From Herbaspirillum sp. 3R11 (GTDB lineage Bacteria; Pseudomonadota; Gammaproteobacteria; Burkholderiales; Burkholderiaceae_D), in the NCBI RefSeq assembly GCF_004563925.1, contig NZ_SPNJ01000004.1, positions 1 to 64,000 of the forward strand: 64,000 nucleotides of DNA, given 5' to 3'. Positions 50,120 through 58,589 of this stretch are shown one piece after another. The position numbers were made by a program, and so were the translations under genes. The notes under the pieces are model-generated. The model had not been told where the DNA came from. It was given only the letters and a program-made list of their open reading frames with translations, and did not search any database. The first letter of the stretch is position 1, and every line of letters begins with the position of its first letter.

Positions 50120-50983
50120 TCAGGACTCAGTCAGCAACAAGGTGCGCAAGGCATCGTAAACCGTTGTCTGTTGATCATGTCGACAAATCAGATACGTGGT
50201 GATGCGACCATCCTTGCCTAAAGAATAGGTCGAAAAATTCTGTTGTCCATGCATATTTAATATCGTTCGCGGAACAAATGCGATCCCGGCGCCGGCCGCG
50301 ACGCATGCCAGCATCGCGTGATACGACCCCAGTTCAAGCAAACGCGCCGGCCGACGCCCCTTGATCGTCCCGGACGCGTACCAGTGTTCGGCGCGCTTGC
50401 GATAGGCGCAACCTTGCTCGAACACAATCAACGTCTCGACGGTGAGGTCATCCGGGCTCTTCACCCGTGCATGTCCGCGCGGCACCACGATCACCAGCTC
50501 TTCCTGATACAGCGGCGTTGCCACAAAGACACCATCATCAATCGGCCCGGCCACCAGGGCGGCGTCCAACTTGAAAGCGCGCACCTGGTCGATCAGCATC
50601 TGCGAGGCAGACGTGGTCAGTTCCAGCTGCACCTCGGGCCAGCGCTGGTGAAATGCCGCCAGCGGCCCCGGCAAACGGCTGGCCGCAGTGCTTTCCATCG
50701 CCCCCACACGCAAGCGGCCGCGCGGTCCTTGCGGCAACACCGCCTGGCGCGCCTCCTGCACCAGCCCGAGGATGCGCTCGGAATAATCGAGCAAGATCTC
50801 GCCGGCCGGCGTCAGCAGCAGCCGCTTGCGATCGCGGATGAACAGCGGCACGCCGACCGACTCTTCCAGCTGGCGGATGCGCGTGGTGACGTTCGACTGC
50901 ACGCGATGCAGGCGCTCGGCGGCGCGCGTGATGCCGCCTTCGCTGACCACGGCGCGAAAAATTTCAAGTGCGGCAATTTCCAT
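50120..50983 (-). CDS. LysR-family transcriptional regulator
   Basis: A 287-aa LTTR. The HTH region is GGITRAAERLHRVQSNVTTRIRQLE; the effector domain begins around GRLRVGAMES. It is divergent from a YbfB-type MFS gene with a clear dyad in the shared region. The start at 50983 gives the standard N-terminus; GGAGAACAG lies upstream. Its ligand is likely the exporter substrate or a related metabolite. Confidence 0.92.
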   Translation of the reverse strand: MEIAALEIFRAVVSEGGITRAAERLHRVQSNVTTRIRQLEESVGVPLFIRDRKRLLLTPAGEILLDYSERILGLVQEARQAVLPQGPRGRLRVGAMESTAASRLPGPLAAFHQRWPEVQLELTTSASQMLIDQVRAFKLDAALVAGPIDDGVFVATPLYQEELVIVVPRGHARVKSPDDLTVETLIVFEQGCAYRKRAEHWYASGTIKGRRPARLLELGSYHAMLACVAAGAGIAFVPRTILNMHGQQNFSTYSLGKDGRITTYLICRHDQQTTVYDALRTLLLTES

Positions 50984-51042
50984 GCTGTTCTCCTGTGGAT
51001 GGCGCGTACGCCGCCAGCCTTGCTGCAATAACTTTCATCAAA

Positions 51043-51090
51043 CATCCCTAAAACAGATGAATCCATTCTTATTATTCATTTTTTAGGATG
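51043..51090. promoter_or_regulatory. LysR operator between regulator and MFS gene
   Basis: CATCCCTAAAACAGATGAAT is matched by an inverse arm with small gaps ending TTTTTAGGATG. The inner ATGAAT/ATTCAT (51057-51062, 51074-51079) is perfect. Located in the 222-bp divergent region. Confidence 0.6.
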
Positions 51091-51205
51091 ATAAAGACAA
51101 GCTACCATTACGCCATCAGCAATATTCGCGCAATAACAGAAATGCCGCGGCAGCGCAGCTCCTCAAGCGCGCAACCCTCGCCGACCGGCATCACCACGGG
51201 AAGAC

Positions 51206-52420
51206 ATGACTACTCAGCATATCCAGGACACGCAAGCCAACCGCAAGACCGCCTTGCGCATCGCCCTTTCCGGCCTGATCGCGCTGTCGGTGGCCATGGG
51301 CATCGGCCGCTTCGCCTTCACACCGCTGCTGCCGATGATGCTGCACGATCAGACCATCGACCTCAATAGCGGCGGCTGGCTGGCGACGTCGAATTATCTC
51401 GGCTACTTTATCGGCGCCCTGCTGTGCGCGTTCTGGCGCGGCCTGCCGCCAACGCGCACGATCCGCGCCGGGCTGCTCGCGACGGTGCTGCTGACGGCGG
51501 GGATGGGCGCCTTCCATGCGCCAGGCCTGTGGCTGCTGCTGCGTCTGTTGTCGGGCATGGCCAGCGCATTGGTGTTCGTCTACAGCTCCGGCTGGTGCCT
51601 GCAGCGACTGGCACAATTACAATTTCCGGCTTTGGGAGGAATCATCTATTCCGGTCCCGGCCTGGGCATCATGCTGACCGGCCTGTCGAGCAGCGCCATG
51701 GTGGCCGGCGGCTGGCATGCGGCAGCCGGGTGGCTGGCGTTCGGCGTGATGGCGGCGTTGCTGACGCTGCTGGTGTGGAAAACCTTCCGCGGAGAAGTTG
51801 ACCTGCGCGCCGGCGCCGCTGCCGCTCAGGAGTACACCGAGCCCGCAGCCGTAACGCGCGAAGTCCGCTGGCAGGTGCTGGCCTACGGCCTGGCCGGCTT
51901 CGGCTACATCATCACCGCGACCTTCCTGCCGGTGATTGCACGCCAGGCGTTGCCGGGGTCGTCCTGGCCCGATTTCTTCTGGCCGCTGTTCGGACTGTGT
52001 GTGGCGCTAGGTGCGCTCGGCGCAACACGCATCCCGGTGCATGCCGACCAGCGCCTGCTGCTGGCAATCAGTTATGTCATGCAGGCGATCGGCGTCATCA
52101 TCAGCGCGATCCTGCCCAACGAGTTCGGCTTCGCGCTGGGCAGCATCCTGCTGGGCCTGCCGTTCACCGCCATCACGCTGTTCGCCATGCGCGAAGCGCG
52201 CCGCCTGCGCAGCCATCACGCACCCGGATTGATGGGCCTGATGACCGCTTCCTATGGCATCGGCCAGATCGTCGGTCCGCCGCTGGCGACCAAACTGGTG
52301 CACGTCAGCGGCTCGTTCACGCCGTCGCTGTCGATTGCGGCTGCCACGCTGCTGGCAGGGGCTGCGCTTTACGGCTGGCTTGCCGCACGCGACCGGAACA
52401 GTAAGCTTGCACCGGCATAG
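51206..52420 (+). CDS. MFS transporter, YbfB/YjiJ family
   Basis: A 404-aa polytopic membrane protein with 12 predicted spans. MGIGRFAFTPLLPMM near residue 30 is the YbfB/YjiJ signature. Family members are uncharacterised, possibly drug or arabinose-type exporters. It is divergent from and probably controlled by the adjacent LysR. Confidence 0.9.
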   Translation: MTTQHIQDTQANRKTALRIALSGLIALSVAMGIGRFAFTPLLPMMLHDQTIDLNSGGWLATSNYLGYFIGALLCAFWRGLPPTRTIRAGLLATVLLTAGMGAFHAPGLWLLLRLLSGMASALVFVYSSGWCLQRLAQLQFPALGGIIYSGPGLGIMLTGLSSSAMVAGGWHAAAGWLAFGVMAALLTLLVWKTFRGEVDLRAGAAAAQEYTEPAAVTREVRWQVLAYGLAGFGYIITATFLPVIARQALPGSSWPDFFWPLFGLCVALGALGATRIPVHADQRLLLAISYVMQAIGVIISAILPNEFGFALGSILLGLPFTAITLFAMREARRLRSHHAPGLMGLMTASYGIGQIVGPPLATKLVHVSGSFTPSLSIAAATLLAGAALYGWLAARDRNSKLAPA

Positions 52421-52433
52421 AAAGCCGGAAGCA

Positions 52434-52475
52434 TAAAAAAAGCGCCGATGCGATCTCTTGCACCGGCGCTTTTTG
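52434..52475. terminator. Terminator of the MFS gene and amn
   Basis: AAGCGCCG and CGGCGCTT pair around a 14-nt loop, with A-run on the left and T-run on the right, so it works for both convergent genes. Confidence 0.85.
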
Positions 52476-52495
52476 TTTGCGTCCCAATCAGTGAA

Positions 52496-54010
52496 TCAAC
52501 GGAACGCCGGCTCGCCGAAGCTGCGCAGCTTGCGGCTGTGCAGCTGCTCTACGCCATGGTTGCGCAGTAATTCCAGTGCGCGAATGCCGATCTTCAGATG
52601 CTGCGCCACGCGCTGCTCGTAGAAACGATTCGCCATGCCCGGCAATTTGATTTCGCCATGCAGCGGTTTGTCCGACACACACAACAGCGTCCCATAAGGC
52701 ACGCGGAAGCGGAAACCGTTGGCCGCCACCGTGGCGCTTTCCATGTCGAGCGCAATCGCCCGGCTCTGGCTGAAGCGCAGCAAGGGCGTGCGGTGGTCGC
52801 GCAACTCCCAGTTGCGGTCGTCGACCGAGGCCACGGTGCCGGTGCGCATGATGCGTTTGAGCTCGTAGCCTTCCAACTGCGTGATGCTCGCCACCGCGTC
52901 CTGCAAGGCCAGCTGTACTTCGGCCAGGGCCGGGATCGGCACCCACAACGGCAGGTCATCGTCGAGCACGTGATCGTCGCGTACGTAAGCATGCGCCAGC
53001 ACGTAGTCGCCCATGCGCTGCGACGACGACAGGCCGGCGCAATGACCGAGCATGATCCAACCGTGCGGACGCAGCACGGCGATGTGGTCCGTGATGGTCT
53101 TGGCGTTGGAAGGCCCGACGCCGATGTTGACCAGCGTGATGCCGGAGCCGTCGGAACGCTGCAGATGATAGGCAGGCATTTGCGGCTGGCGCAGCGGCGC
53201 CGTGCCGGAACCGGCCACGCCCTTCATGCCTTCGACGTTGGCGTTGGGTGTAGTGACGTTGCCGGGTTCGACGAAGGCGGTGTATTGCTGGCGGTAGGTG
53301 CGCAGTTCCGGATCGTCGGTGGCCTGCATCAGTTCGCGGCCCATGCGCACGAACTCGTCGACATAGAACGCATAGTTGGTGAACAGTACATAGCGTTGAA
53401 AATGCTGGGGCGCAGTTGCCGTGTAATGGCGCAGGCGATGCAGCGAATAATCGATGCGCGGCGCGGTGAACAGCGCCAACGGATGCACGCCGTCGCGCCA
53501 GCCGCCGTTGTCGACTTCATAGGTGCCGTTGACGATGCGGTCGTCCATCTCGGCCAGGTCCGGCAAGTCGAACACATCAGGCAGCAGACGCAGATGCTCG
53601 GGATCGAGATCGCCTTCGACGTGGATGCCTTCGGCAAAGGCGAAGTGCACGGGAATCGGCAACTCGCTGACGCCGACCTCGAGCGGCTCCTGGTGATTCT
53701 GCAGCAGCAGCGTGAACTGGCTCAGCAGGTAATTCTTGAACAGCGTCGGGCGCGTCAGCGTGGTCTGATAGGTGCCGGGACCGGCAACGAAGCCGAATGA
53801 CTGGCGCGTATCGGTATGGGTGACTTTCTCGGTGGTGATGCGCACGAAGGGATAGCACGCTCGCACACGGTCCTGCAGCACTTCGCCTTTGGCGAACAGC
53901 TTGAAGGCGTCACGGAGGATGGCGGTGTTGCTCTCATAGATCTCGATCACACGATCGACCGCCGCTTGCGGATCGGTAAATTTTTCGGTCAACAACTTGG
54001 CTCCAATCAA
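52496..54010 (-). CDS. amn: AMP nucleosidase
   Basis: A 504-aa cytoplasmic enzyme that hydrolyses AMP to adenine and ribose-5-phosphate. It has the Amn N-terminal domain (residues 1-180) and a phosphorylase-type core (MLGHCAGLSSSQRMGDYVLAHAY; ALDMESATVAANGFRFRVPYG). No ATG is near the start; TTG at 54010 is one reading, but TTG codons at 53995/53992 sit better behind GGAG, so the first five residues may not be translated. It clears AMP during purine imbalance. Confidence 0.93.
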   Translation of the reverse strand: MIGAKLLTEKFTDPQAAVDRVIEIYESNTAILRDAFKLFAKGEVLQDRVRACYPFVRITTEKVTHTDTRQSFGFVAGPGTYQTTLTRPTLFKNYLLSQFTLLLQNHQEPLEVGVSELPIPVHFAFAEGIHVEGDLDPEHLRLLPDVFDLPDLAEMDDRIVNGTYEVDNGGWRDGVHPLALFTAPRIDYSLHRLRHYTATAPQHFQRYVLFTNYAFYVDEFVRMGRELMQATDDPELRTYRQQYTAFVEPGNVTTPNANVEGMKGVAGSGTAPLRQPQMPAYHLQRSDGSGITLVNIGVGPSNAKTITDHIAVLRPHGWIMLGHCAGLSSSQRMGDYVLAHAYVRDDHVLDDDLPLWVPIPALAEVQLALQDAVASITQLEGYELKRIMRTGTVASVDDRNWELRDHRTPLLRFSQSRAIALDMESATVAANGFRFRVPYGTLLCVSDKPLHGEIKLPGMANRFYEQRVAQHLKIGIRALELLRNHGVEQLHSRKLRSFGEPAFR

Positions 54011-54581
54011 TTCCGGTTCACGGGCTCATGACGCTTGGCCCCGGTTCGGTATGAATTCAACAAGAATTCATCTCGGCAACGTCCGATTTCATTGTACCTA
54101 TATAAACAAAAAGGCCAACTGAATTCCGGAGATTGACGCGTCGCGCAACGACGTCGCGTTGATTTTCCCGCTGCTCGCAATTCTTGAATAGAATCAAATA
54201 TTCCACCCGCTGATTTTTTCATTTAACAAAAATCAGGAGTGTGAAAAATTCAAAGTATCGAAACATCGTGCTGCGTGGTTTTCTGCATTCCTCTCAGTAT
54301 GCAAATACCGCTCCGACGACGGTCGATTAGAGTGCAAAAGGGGATTTTTCCCGCCCTCAAAAAGCGCATCCGGCGCACCCCTTGCGGGCACAAAATCGGC
54401 GTCGCAATCGACGTATAAAAATACTTCCAAAAATCCCTCGACATATCTTCTAAGTCACGCCAATGAGTGCTATCTTGGCTGCTCTCCGCGCCTCACAAGG
54501 GCAAGCGTCGGCGTGCATCTGCTCGCGCTGAAACGCATGGAGAAGAGACGACAAAAACATACTTTAATCAAGAGGAACGAC
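54011..54581. other. 571-nt regulatory region between amn and asparaginase
   Basis: No ORF with coding character. It holds an exact 8-bp inverted repeat ATGAATTC-AACAA-GAATTCAT (54051-54071) 41 nt before amn and a 9-bp perfect hairpin CTGATTTTT/AAAAATCAG (54210-54236). It is AT-richer than its neighbours. It must carry two divergent promoters; none was assigned with confidence. Confidence 0.6.
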
Positions 54582-55649
54582 ATGCATTCCAAAAAGATAT
54601 TCGGCCAGTTTCTGATCCTGGCCTGTGCCGCCCTGGTCTCCATCGCGCACGCGCAAAAACTTCCCAACGTCATGATCCTGGCAACCGGCGGCACCATCGC
54701 CGGCACCGGCGCATCGAGCACGACAACCGTCGGCTACACCGCTGCAAAAATCGGCGTTGAAGCGCTGATCGACGCCGTTCCGGAACTCAAGAAAGTCGCC
54801 AACGTCAAGGGCGAGCAAGTGTTCCAGATCGCCAGCGAAAACATGAACAACGACTACTGGCTCAAGCTGTCCAAGCGCGTGAACACGCTGCTGGCGCAAA
54901 GCGACGTTGACGGCATCGTGATCACGCACGGCACCGACACCATCGAAGAGACCGCCTACTTCCTCGACCTGACCGTGCACAGCAAGAAGCCGGTGGTGAT
55001 CGTCGGCTCCATGCGTCCATCGACAGCGATCAGCGCCGACGGCCCGATCAACCTGTACAACGCCGTCCTGCTGGCAGGCAGCCAGGAAGCCATCGGCAAG
55101 GGCGTATTGGTCACACTGAACGATCAAATCAATGCTGCGCGCGAAGTCACCAAGACCAACACCTCGACACTGGATACTTTCAAGACGCCTGAACTGGGTT
55201 TCCTGGGCTACATCCAGGGCAGCAAGCCGTTCTTCTATCGCCAGTCGACCCGCAAGCACACTGTTGATTCCGAATTCGACATCTCGAAGCTGGATGTGCT
55301 GCCGCAAGTCGACATCGTCTACGGCTACGCCAACATGAACCCGATCGCGCTGAACGCCTTCGTCGCCGCGGGCGCCAAGGGCATCATCCACGCCGGTGTG
55401 GGTGACGGCAGCCTGAACAACATGGTGGCGCCATCGCTGAGCGAAGCGCGCAAGAAAGGCGTTGTAATCGTTCGCGCCAGCCGCGTCGGCCAAGGCATCG
55501 TGGCGCGCAACGGCGAAGCGGATGACGACAAGCTGGACTTCGTCGTCTCCGACACGCTGAACGCACAGAAAGCCCGCATCCTGCTGATGCTGGCGCTGAC
55601 CAAGACCAGCGACACCAAAGCAATCCAGAAGATCTTCTATACGTATTGA
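54582..55649 (+). CDS. ansB: Type II (periplasmic) L-asparaginase
   Basis: A 355-aa asparaginase with a Sec signal peptide (cleavage after AHA, about residue 23), hydrolysing Asn (and perhaps Gln) in the periplasm. Catalytic motif 1 is ILATGGTIAGTG, motif 2 is GIVITHGTDTIEETAYF, and a Lys lies in the SMRPSTAISADGP segment region. AGAGGAAC precedes the ATG. A 570-nt non-coding region upstream hints at complex control. Monocistronic, with a terminator. A glutaminase-asparaginase with broader specificity is possible. Confidence 0.95.
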   Translation: MHSKKIFGQFLILACAALVSIAHAQKLPNVMILATGGTIAGTGASSTTTVGYTAAKIGVEALIDAVPELKKVANVKGEQVFQIASENMNNDYWLKLSKRVNTLLAQSDVDGIVITHGTDTIEETAYFLDLTVHSKKPVVIVGSMRPSTAISADGPINLYNAVLLAGSQEAIGKGVLVTLNDQINAAREVTKTNTSTLDTFKTPELGFLGYIQGSKPFFYRQSTRKHTVDSEFDISKLDVLPQVDIVYGYANMNPIALNAFVAAGAKGIIHAGVGDGSLNNMVAPSLSEARKKGVVIVRASRVGQGIVARNGEADDDKLDFVVSDTLNAQKARILLMLALTKTSDTKAIQKIFYTY

Positions 55650-55670
55650 TCACTATCTGACGCAGCAAGA

Positions 55671-55700
55671 AAAACGGCCCGCAATGCGGGCCGTTTTTTA
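55671..55700. terminator. Terminator of asparaginase and the GDT1 gene
   Basis: AACGGCCCGC-AAT-GCGGGCCGTT, a strong 10-bp stem with A tract before and T tract after. Bidirectional. Confidence 0.92.
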
Positions 55701-55726
55701 TTGTGCGCGAAGAGTTGCGCCGGGCA

Positions 55727-56302
55727 TCAGAAGCCCAGCGATTTGCCGGCGCCCAGCAGCGTCGCCACACCGATGAGCGCAAATATCAGCGCCGCAATGC
55801 TGTGCACGATGCGCACCGGAATCTTGCCGGCGATACGGTCGCCCAGCAACACCGCCGGCACATTGGCGATCATCATGCCCAGCGTCGTTCCCGCCACCAC
55901 CGGGATGAAGGCGTGGTACTGCGCCGCCAGCGCCACCGTCGCCACCTGCGTCTTGTCGCCCATCTCGGCGAGGAAGAAGGCAATCACGGTGGTGCCGAAC
56001 ACGCCGAAGCGCGCGAACTTGGCTTCGCTCTCGTCGAACTTGTCGGGAATCAGCGTCCAGATCGCCATGCCGATGAAGGAGATGCCCAGCACCCAACGCA
56101 TGGTTTCGGGCGAGACCAGCGACGTGATCCATGCACCGAGCGCGCCGGCAAAGGCGTGATTGGCAATGGTCGCCACCAGAACGCCCAGAATGATGGGAAT
56201 CGGTTTGCGGAATTTTGCAGCGAGGATAAAGGCCAGCAGTTGCGTCTTGTCGCCGATTTCAGCTAAAGCGACTACGCCGGTAGAAATGAGAAATGCATCC
56301 AA
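55727..56302 (-). CDS. GDT1/UPF0016-family manganese exporter (MneA-like)
   Basis: A 191-aa inner-membrane protein with two pseudo-repeats, each carrying the family motif ExGDKT: EIGDKTQ (residues 15-21) and EMGDKTQ (about 112). The family includes TMEM165, Gdt1 and Vibrio MneA, which export Mn2+ (or Ca2+). The start is best placed at TTG 56302, preceded by GGAG; the in-frame extension to 56389 would lie within the riboswitch terminator. An upstream yybP-ykoY aptamer strongly supports Mn export. Confidence 0.92.
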   Translation of the reverse strand: MDAFLISTGVVALAEIGDKTQLLAFILAAKFRKPIPIILGVLVATIANHAFAGALGAWITSLVSPETMRWVLGISFIGMAIWTLIPDKFDESEAKFARFGVFGTTVIAFFLAEMGDKTQVATVALAAQYHAFIPVVAGTTLGMMIANVPAVLLGDRIAGKIPVRIVHSIAALIFALIGVATLLGAGKSLGF

Positions 56303-56322
56303 TTGGGGTCTCCATGGCCGGA

Positions 56323-56377
56323 CAAAAAAACGATTGACCACACCTCTCCCCGGCCATTCCGGAGGCAATGTGGTCAA
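56323..56377 (-). terminator. Riboswitch-controlled intrinsic terminator
   Basis: On the minus strand TTGACCACA (56377-56369) pairs perfectly with TGTGGTCAA (56342-56334), followed by TCG and seven T (56330-56324). The 5' arm overlaps the 3' strand of the aptamer P1 stem, so the two folds are mutually exclusive. Confidence 0.85.
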
Positions 56378-56482
56378 AGGTCTTGTCAAGCTTTTAGGAC
56401 CGCTTATGCCATGGTCGTGTGGACCAAGTATGTTGACATAAGCCCCTCCTCAGGGCGGAAGGCGACTACTCCCCAATGACCG
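56372..56482 (-). ncRNA. yybP-ykoY manganese riboswitch aptamer
   Basis: On the minus strand the leader has the family hallmarks: GGGGAGTAG at the 5' side, a GCTTATG/CATAAGC stem with TGTCAACAT and CGACC in the inner part, and a 3' GACAAGACC. P1 would be GGTCA with TGACC. This matches the E. coli mntP leader as I remember it. The aptamer precedes a GDT1-type Mn exporter and a terminator whose arm competes with P1, so Mn binding should switch expression ON. Recognition is by eye; covariance-model scoring was not possible. Confidence 0.88.
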
Positions 56483-56771
56483 GCGAATTTTACTCAATTA
56501 ATTTTTATGCGTCCATAGAAAATACATAAAGAAACAGGAACCAAGCCCGGGGATGAGACTCTTTATCAAGTAGCTTTCAGGAAATCATGACGGTCCGATA
56601 CCAAGCGCCCACGCGGGTGCCCCCGTCATGCTAGGATTTCCGCCTTGCCGCGTCTTCATTCATCGCATTCAAGCTGGTTTGCTTCACTGATGCGATCCAC
56701 TTGCATACGCTGCGCTCCCGACCAACCTTTGCTGTTTTCACGCAGCATTATTCATTCGACATCTATTGCCC
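56483..56771. other. Intergenic region between riboswitch and opgD
   Basis: No gene is supported. It must hold the divergent promoters for the riboswitch transcript and for opgD. Nothing clear-cut is seen apart from AT-rich patches at 56485-56530. Confidence 0.5.
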
Positions 56772-58385
56772 ATGATCAATCGACGCACCTTCCTGAGCTC
56801 TGCCACAGCGACCGCCGCTCTCGCCGCCCTCGGCATTCCTCCCGAAGCGCTCGCCGCCAATCGCATCAAGCTCGGCAATCCTGCGCCCTTCTCGTTCGAC
56901 GCGCTGATCGCACAAGTGCGTACGGCCGCGCAATCGCCCTACAAGCCGCAGAACAAACCGCCGGCCGAGATCCTCGACAAGATCGATTACGAGGCGCACG
57001 GCAAGATCAAATTCAATACCGATGCATCGCTGTTCGCCAATGGTCCCGGACAATTCCCGGTGACCTTCTTCCATCTCGGCCGCTTCTTCCAGGCGCCGGT
57101 GCACATGTACACGTTGGAGGGAACAGGCAACAACGCCAAGGCGCGCGAAATCCTGTACGACGAGAGTTATTTCGACATGCCGGCCGACAGCCCCGCGCGC
57201 AAGCTGCCGCGCGGCAGCGGCTTTGCCGGTTTCCGCTTCCAGGAAAGCCGCAGTGGCGATCAGGCCAAACTCGACTGGCGCAAGAACGACTGGGTGGCTT
57301 TCCTCGGCGCCTCCTATTTCCGCGCGATCGGCGACCTGTATCAGTACGGCCTGTCGGCGCGCGGCATCGCCATCGACGTCGCCCAGGCCGGCAAGCCGGA
57401 AGAGTTTCCCAACTTCACGCACTTCTATTTCGAAACGCCGGCCGACAAGAGCGACACCGTCGTGGTGTATGCCGTGCTCGACGGCCCCAGCATCGTCGGT
57501 GCTTACAAGTTCATCATGCGCCGCGGCGCCGACGTCGTCATGGATGTCGACTGCGCACTGTTCCTGCGTCAGGACGTGGGACGTCTCGGCATCGCGCCGG
57601 CCACCTCGATGCTGTGGTATTCCGAAGCCGTCAAAGGCACCGGCGCCGACTGGCGTCCGGAGGTGCACGACTCCGACGGCCTGGCGATCTGGAACGGCAA
57701 CGGCGAACACATCTGGCGTCCGCTCAACAACCCGGCGCGCATCACCGCCTCGGCGTTCGGCGACAACAATCCGCGCGGCTTCGGCCTGCTGCAGCGCGAC
57801 CGCAACTTCGACCACTATCAGGATGGCGTGCATTACGAGCGCCGTCCAAGCCTGTGGGTGGAGCCGCTGGAAGGCTGGGGCGAAGGTTCGGTGCAACTGA
57901 TCGAAATCCCGACCGACGATGAAATCCACGACAACATCGTCGCGATGTGGGTGCCGAAAGCCAAAGCCGCCGCCGGCAGCAGCTATCGCCTGCGCTACCG
58001 CCTGCATTGGATGAAGGACGAGCCGTTTCCGTCGCCGCTGGCGCGCTGCGTCGCCACGCGCCTCGGTAACGGCGGCCAGCCGGGCCAGGCGCGTCCGCAA
58101 AACGTGCGCAAGTTCATGGTCGAGTTCAAGGGTGCCCCGCTGGAGAAGCTGGCCTTCGGCGAATTGCCCGAGGCCGTACTGTCATCGTCACGCGGCAGCT
58201 TCTCGTATGTCTTCACCGAAGCCGTGCCGAATGGCGTAGCCGGCCACTGGCGCGCGCAGTTCGACCTCACCGTCGACGGCGACGATCCTGTCGATCTGCG
58301 CCTGTACCTGCGCCACAAGAACCAGACGCTGTCGGAAACCTGGCTCTATCAGTACCAGCCGTTCAAGACGCGCGGCGTCTACTAA
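56772..58385 (+). CDS. opgD: Glucan biosynthesis protein D (OpgD/MdoD)
   Basis: A 537-aa periplasmic protein shaping osmoregulated periplasmic glucans. The N-terminus has a twin-arginine signal (INRRTFLSSATATAA), as in OpgD rather than OpgG. The mature part matches the OpgG/OpgD beta-sandwich: DALIAQVRTAAQSPYKP, DYEAHGKIKFN, PTDDEIHDNIVAMWVP, YRLHW. The ATG at 56772 has no obvious Shine-Dalgarno. No opgH or opgG is adjacent; the main OPG synthase should be elsewhere. Confidence 0.94.
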   Translation: MINRRTFLSSATATAALAALGIPPEALAANRIKLGNPAPFSFDALIAQVRTAAQSPYKPQNKPPAEILDKIDYEAHGKIKFNTDASLFANGPGQFPVTFFHLGRFFQAPVHMYTLEGTGNNAKAREILYDESYFDMPADSPARKLPRGSGFAGFRFQESRSGDQAKLDWRKNDWVAFLGASYFRAIGDLYQYGLSARGIAIDVAQAGKPEEFPNFTHFYFETPADKSDTVVVYAVLDGPSIVGAYKFIMRRGADVVMDVDCALFLRQDVGRLGIAPATSMLWYSEAVKGTGADWRPEVHDSDGLAIWNGNGEHIWRPLNNPARITASAFGDNNPRGFGLLQRDRNFDHYQDGVHYERRPSLWVEPLEGWGEGSVQLIEIPTDDEIHDNIVAMWVPKAKAAAGSSYRLRYRLHWMKDEPFPSPLARCVATRLGNGGQPGQARPQNVRKFMVEFKGAPLEKLAFGELPEAVLSSSRGSFSYVFTEAVPNGVAGHWRAQFDLTVDGDDPVDLRLYLRHKNQTLSETWLYQYQPFKTRGVY

Positions 58386-58589
58386 GGGCGAGCTGGCGTC
58401 AATCTGACCGCGCCGGAACATACAGCATCGTTCCGGCGCACGCCATCCCCCCTCTCCTTCTGTTTCTTCCCGGCACACTCCGCACGATTCACAATTGCGC
58501 CGTCTTGTCATCAATTCGACACATTAGCCGCTTACTCTCTGGGAAACACTTTGCGGTCACGCAGAGGCATTCCATATTGAGGCAACAAA

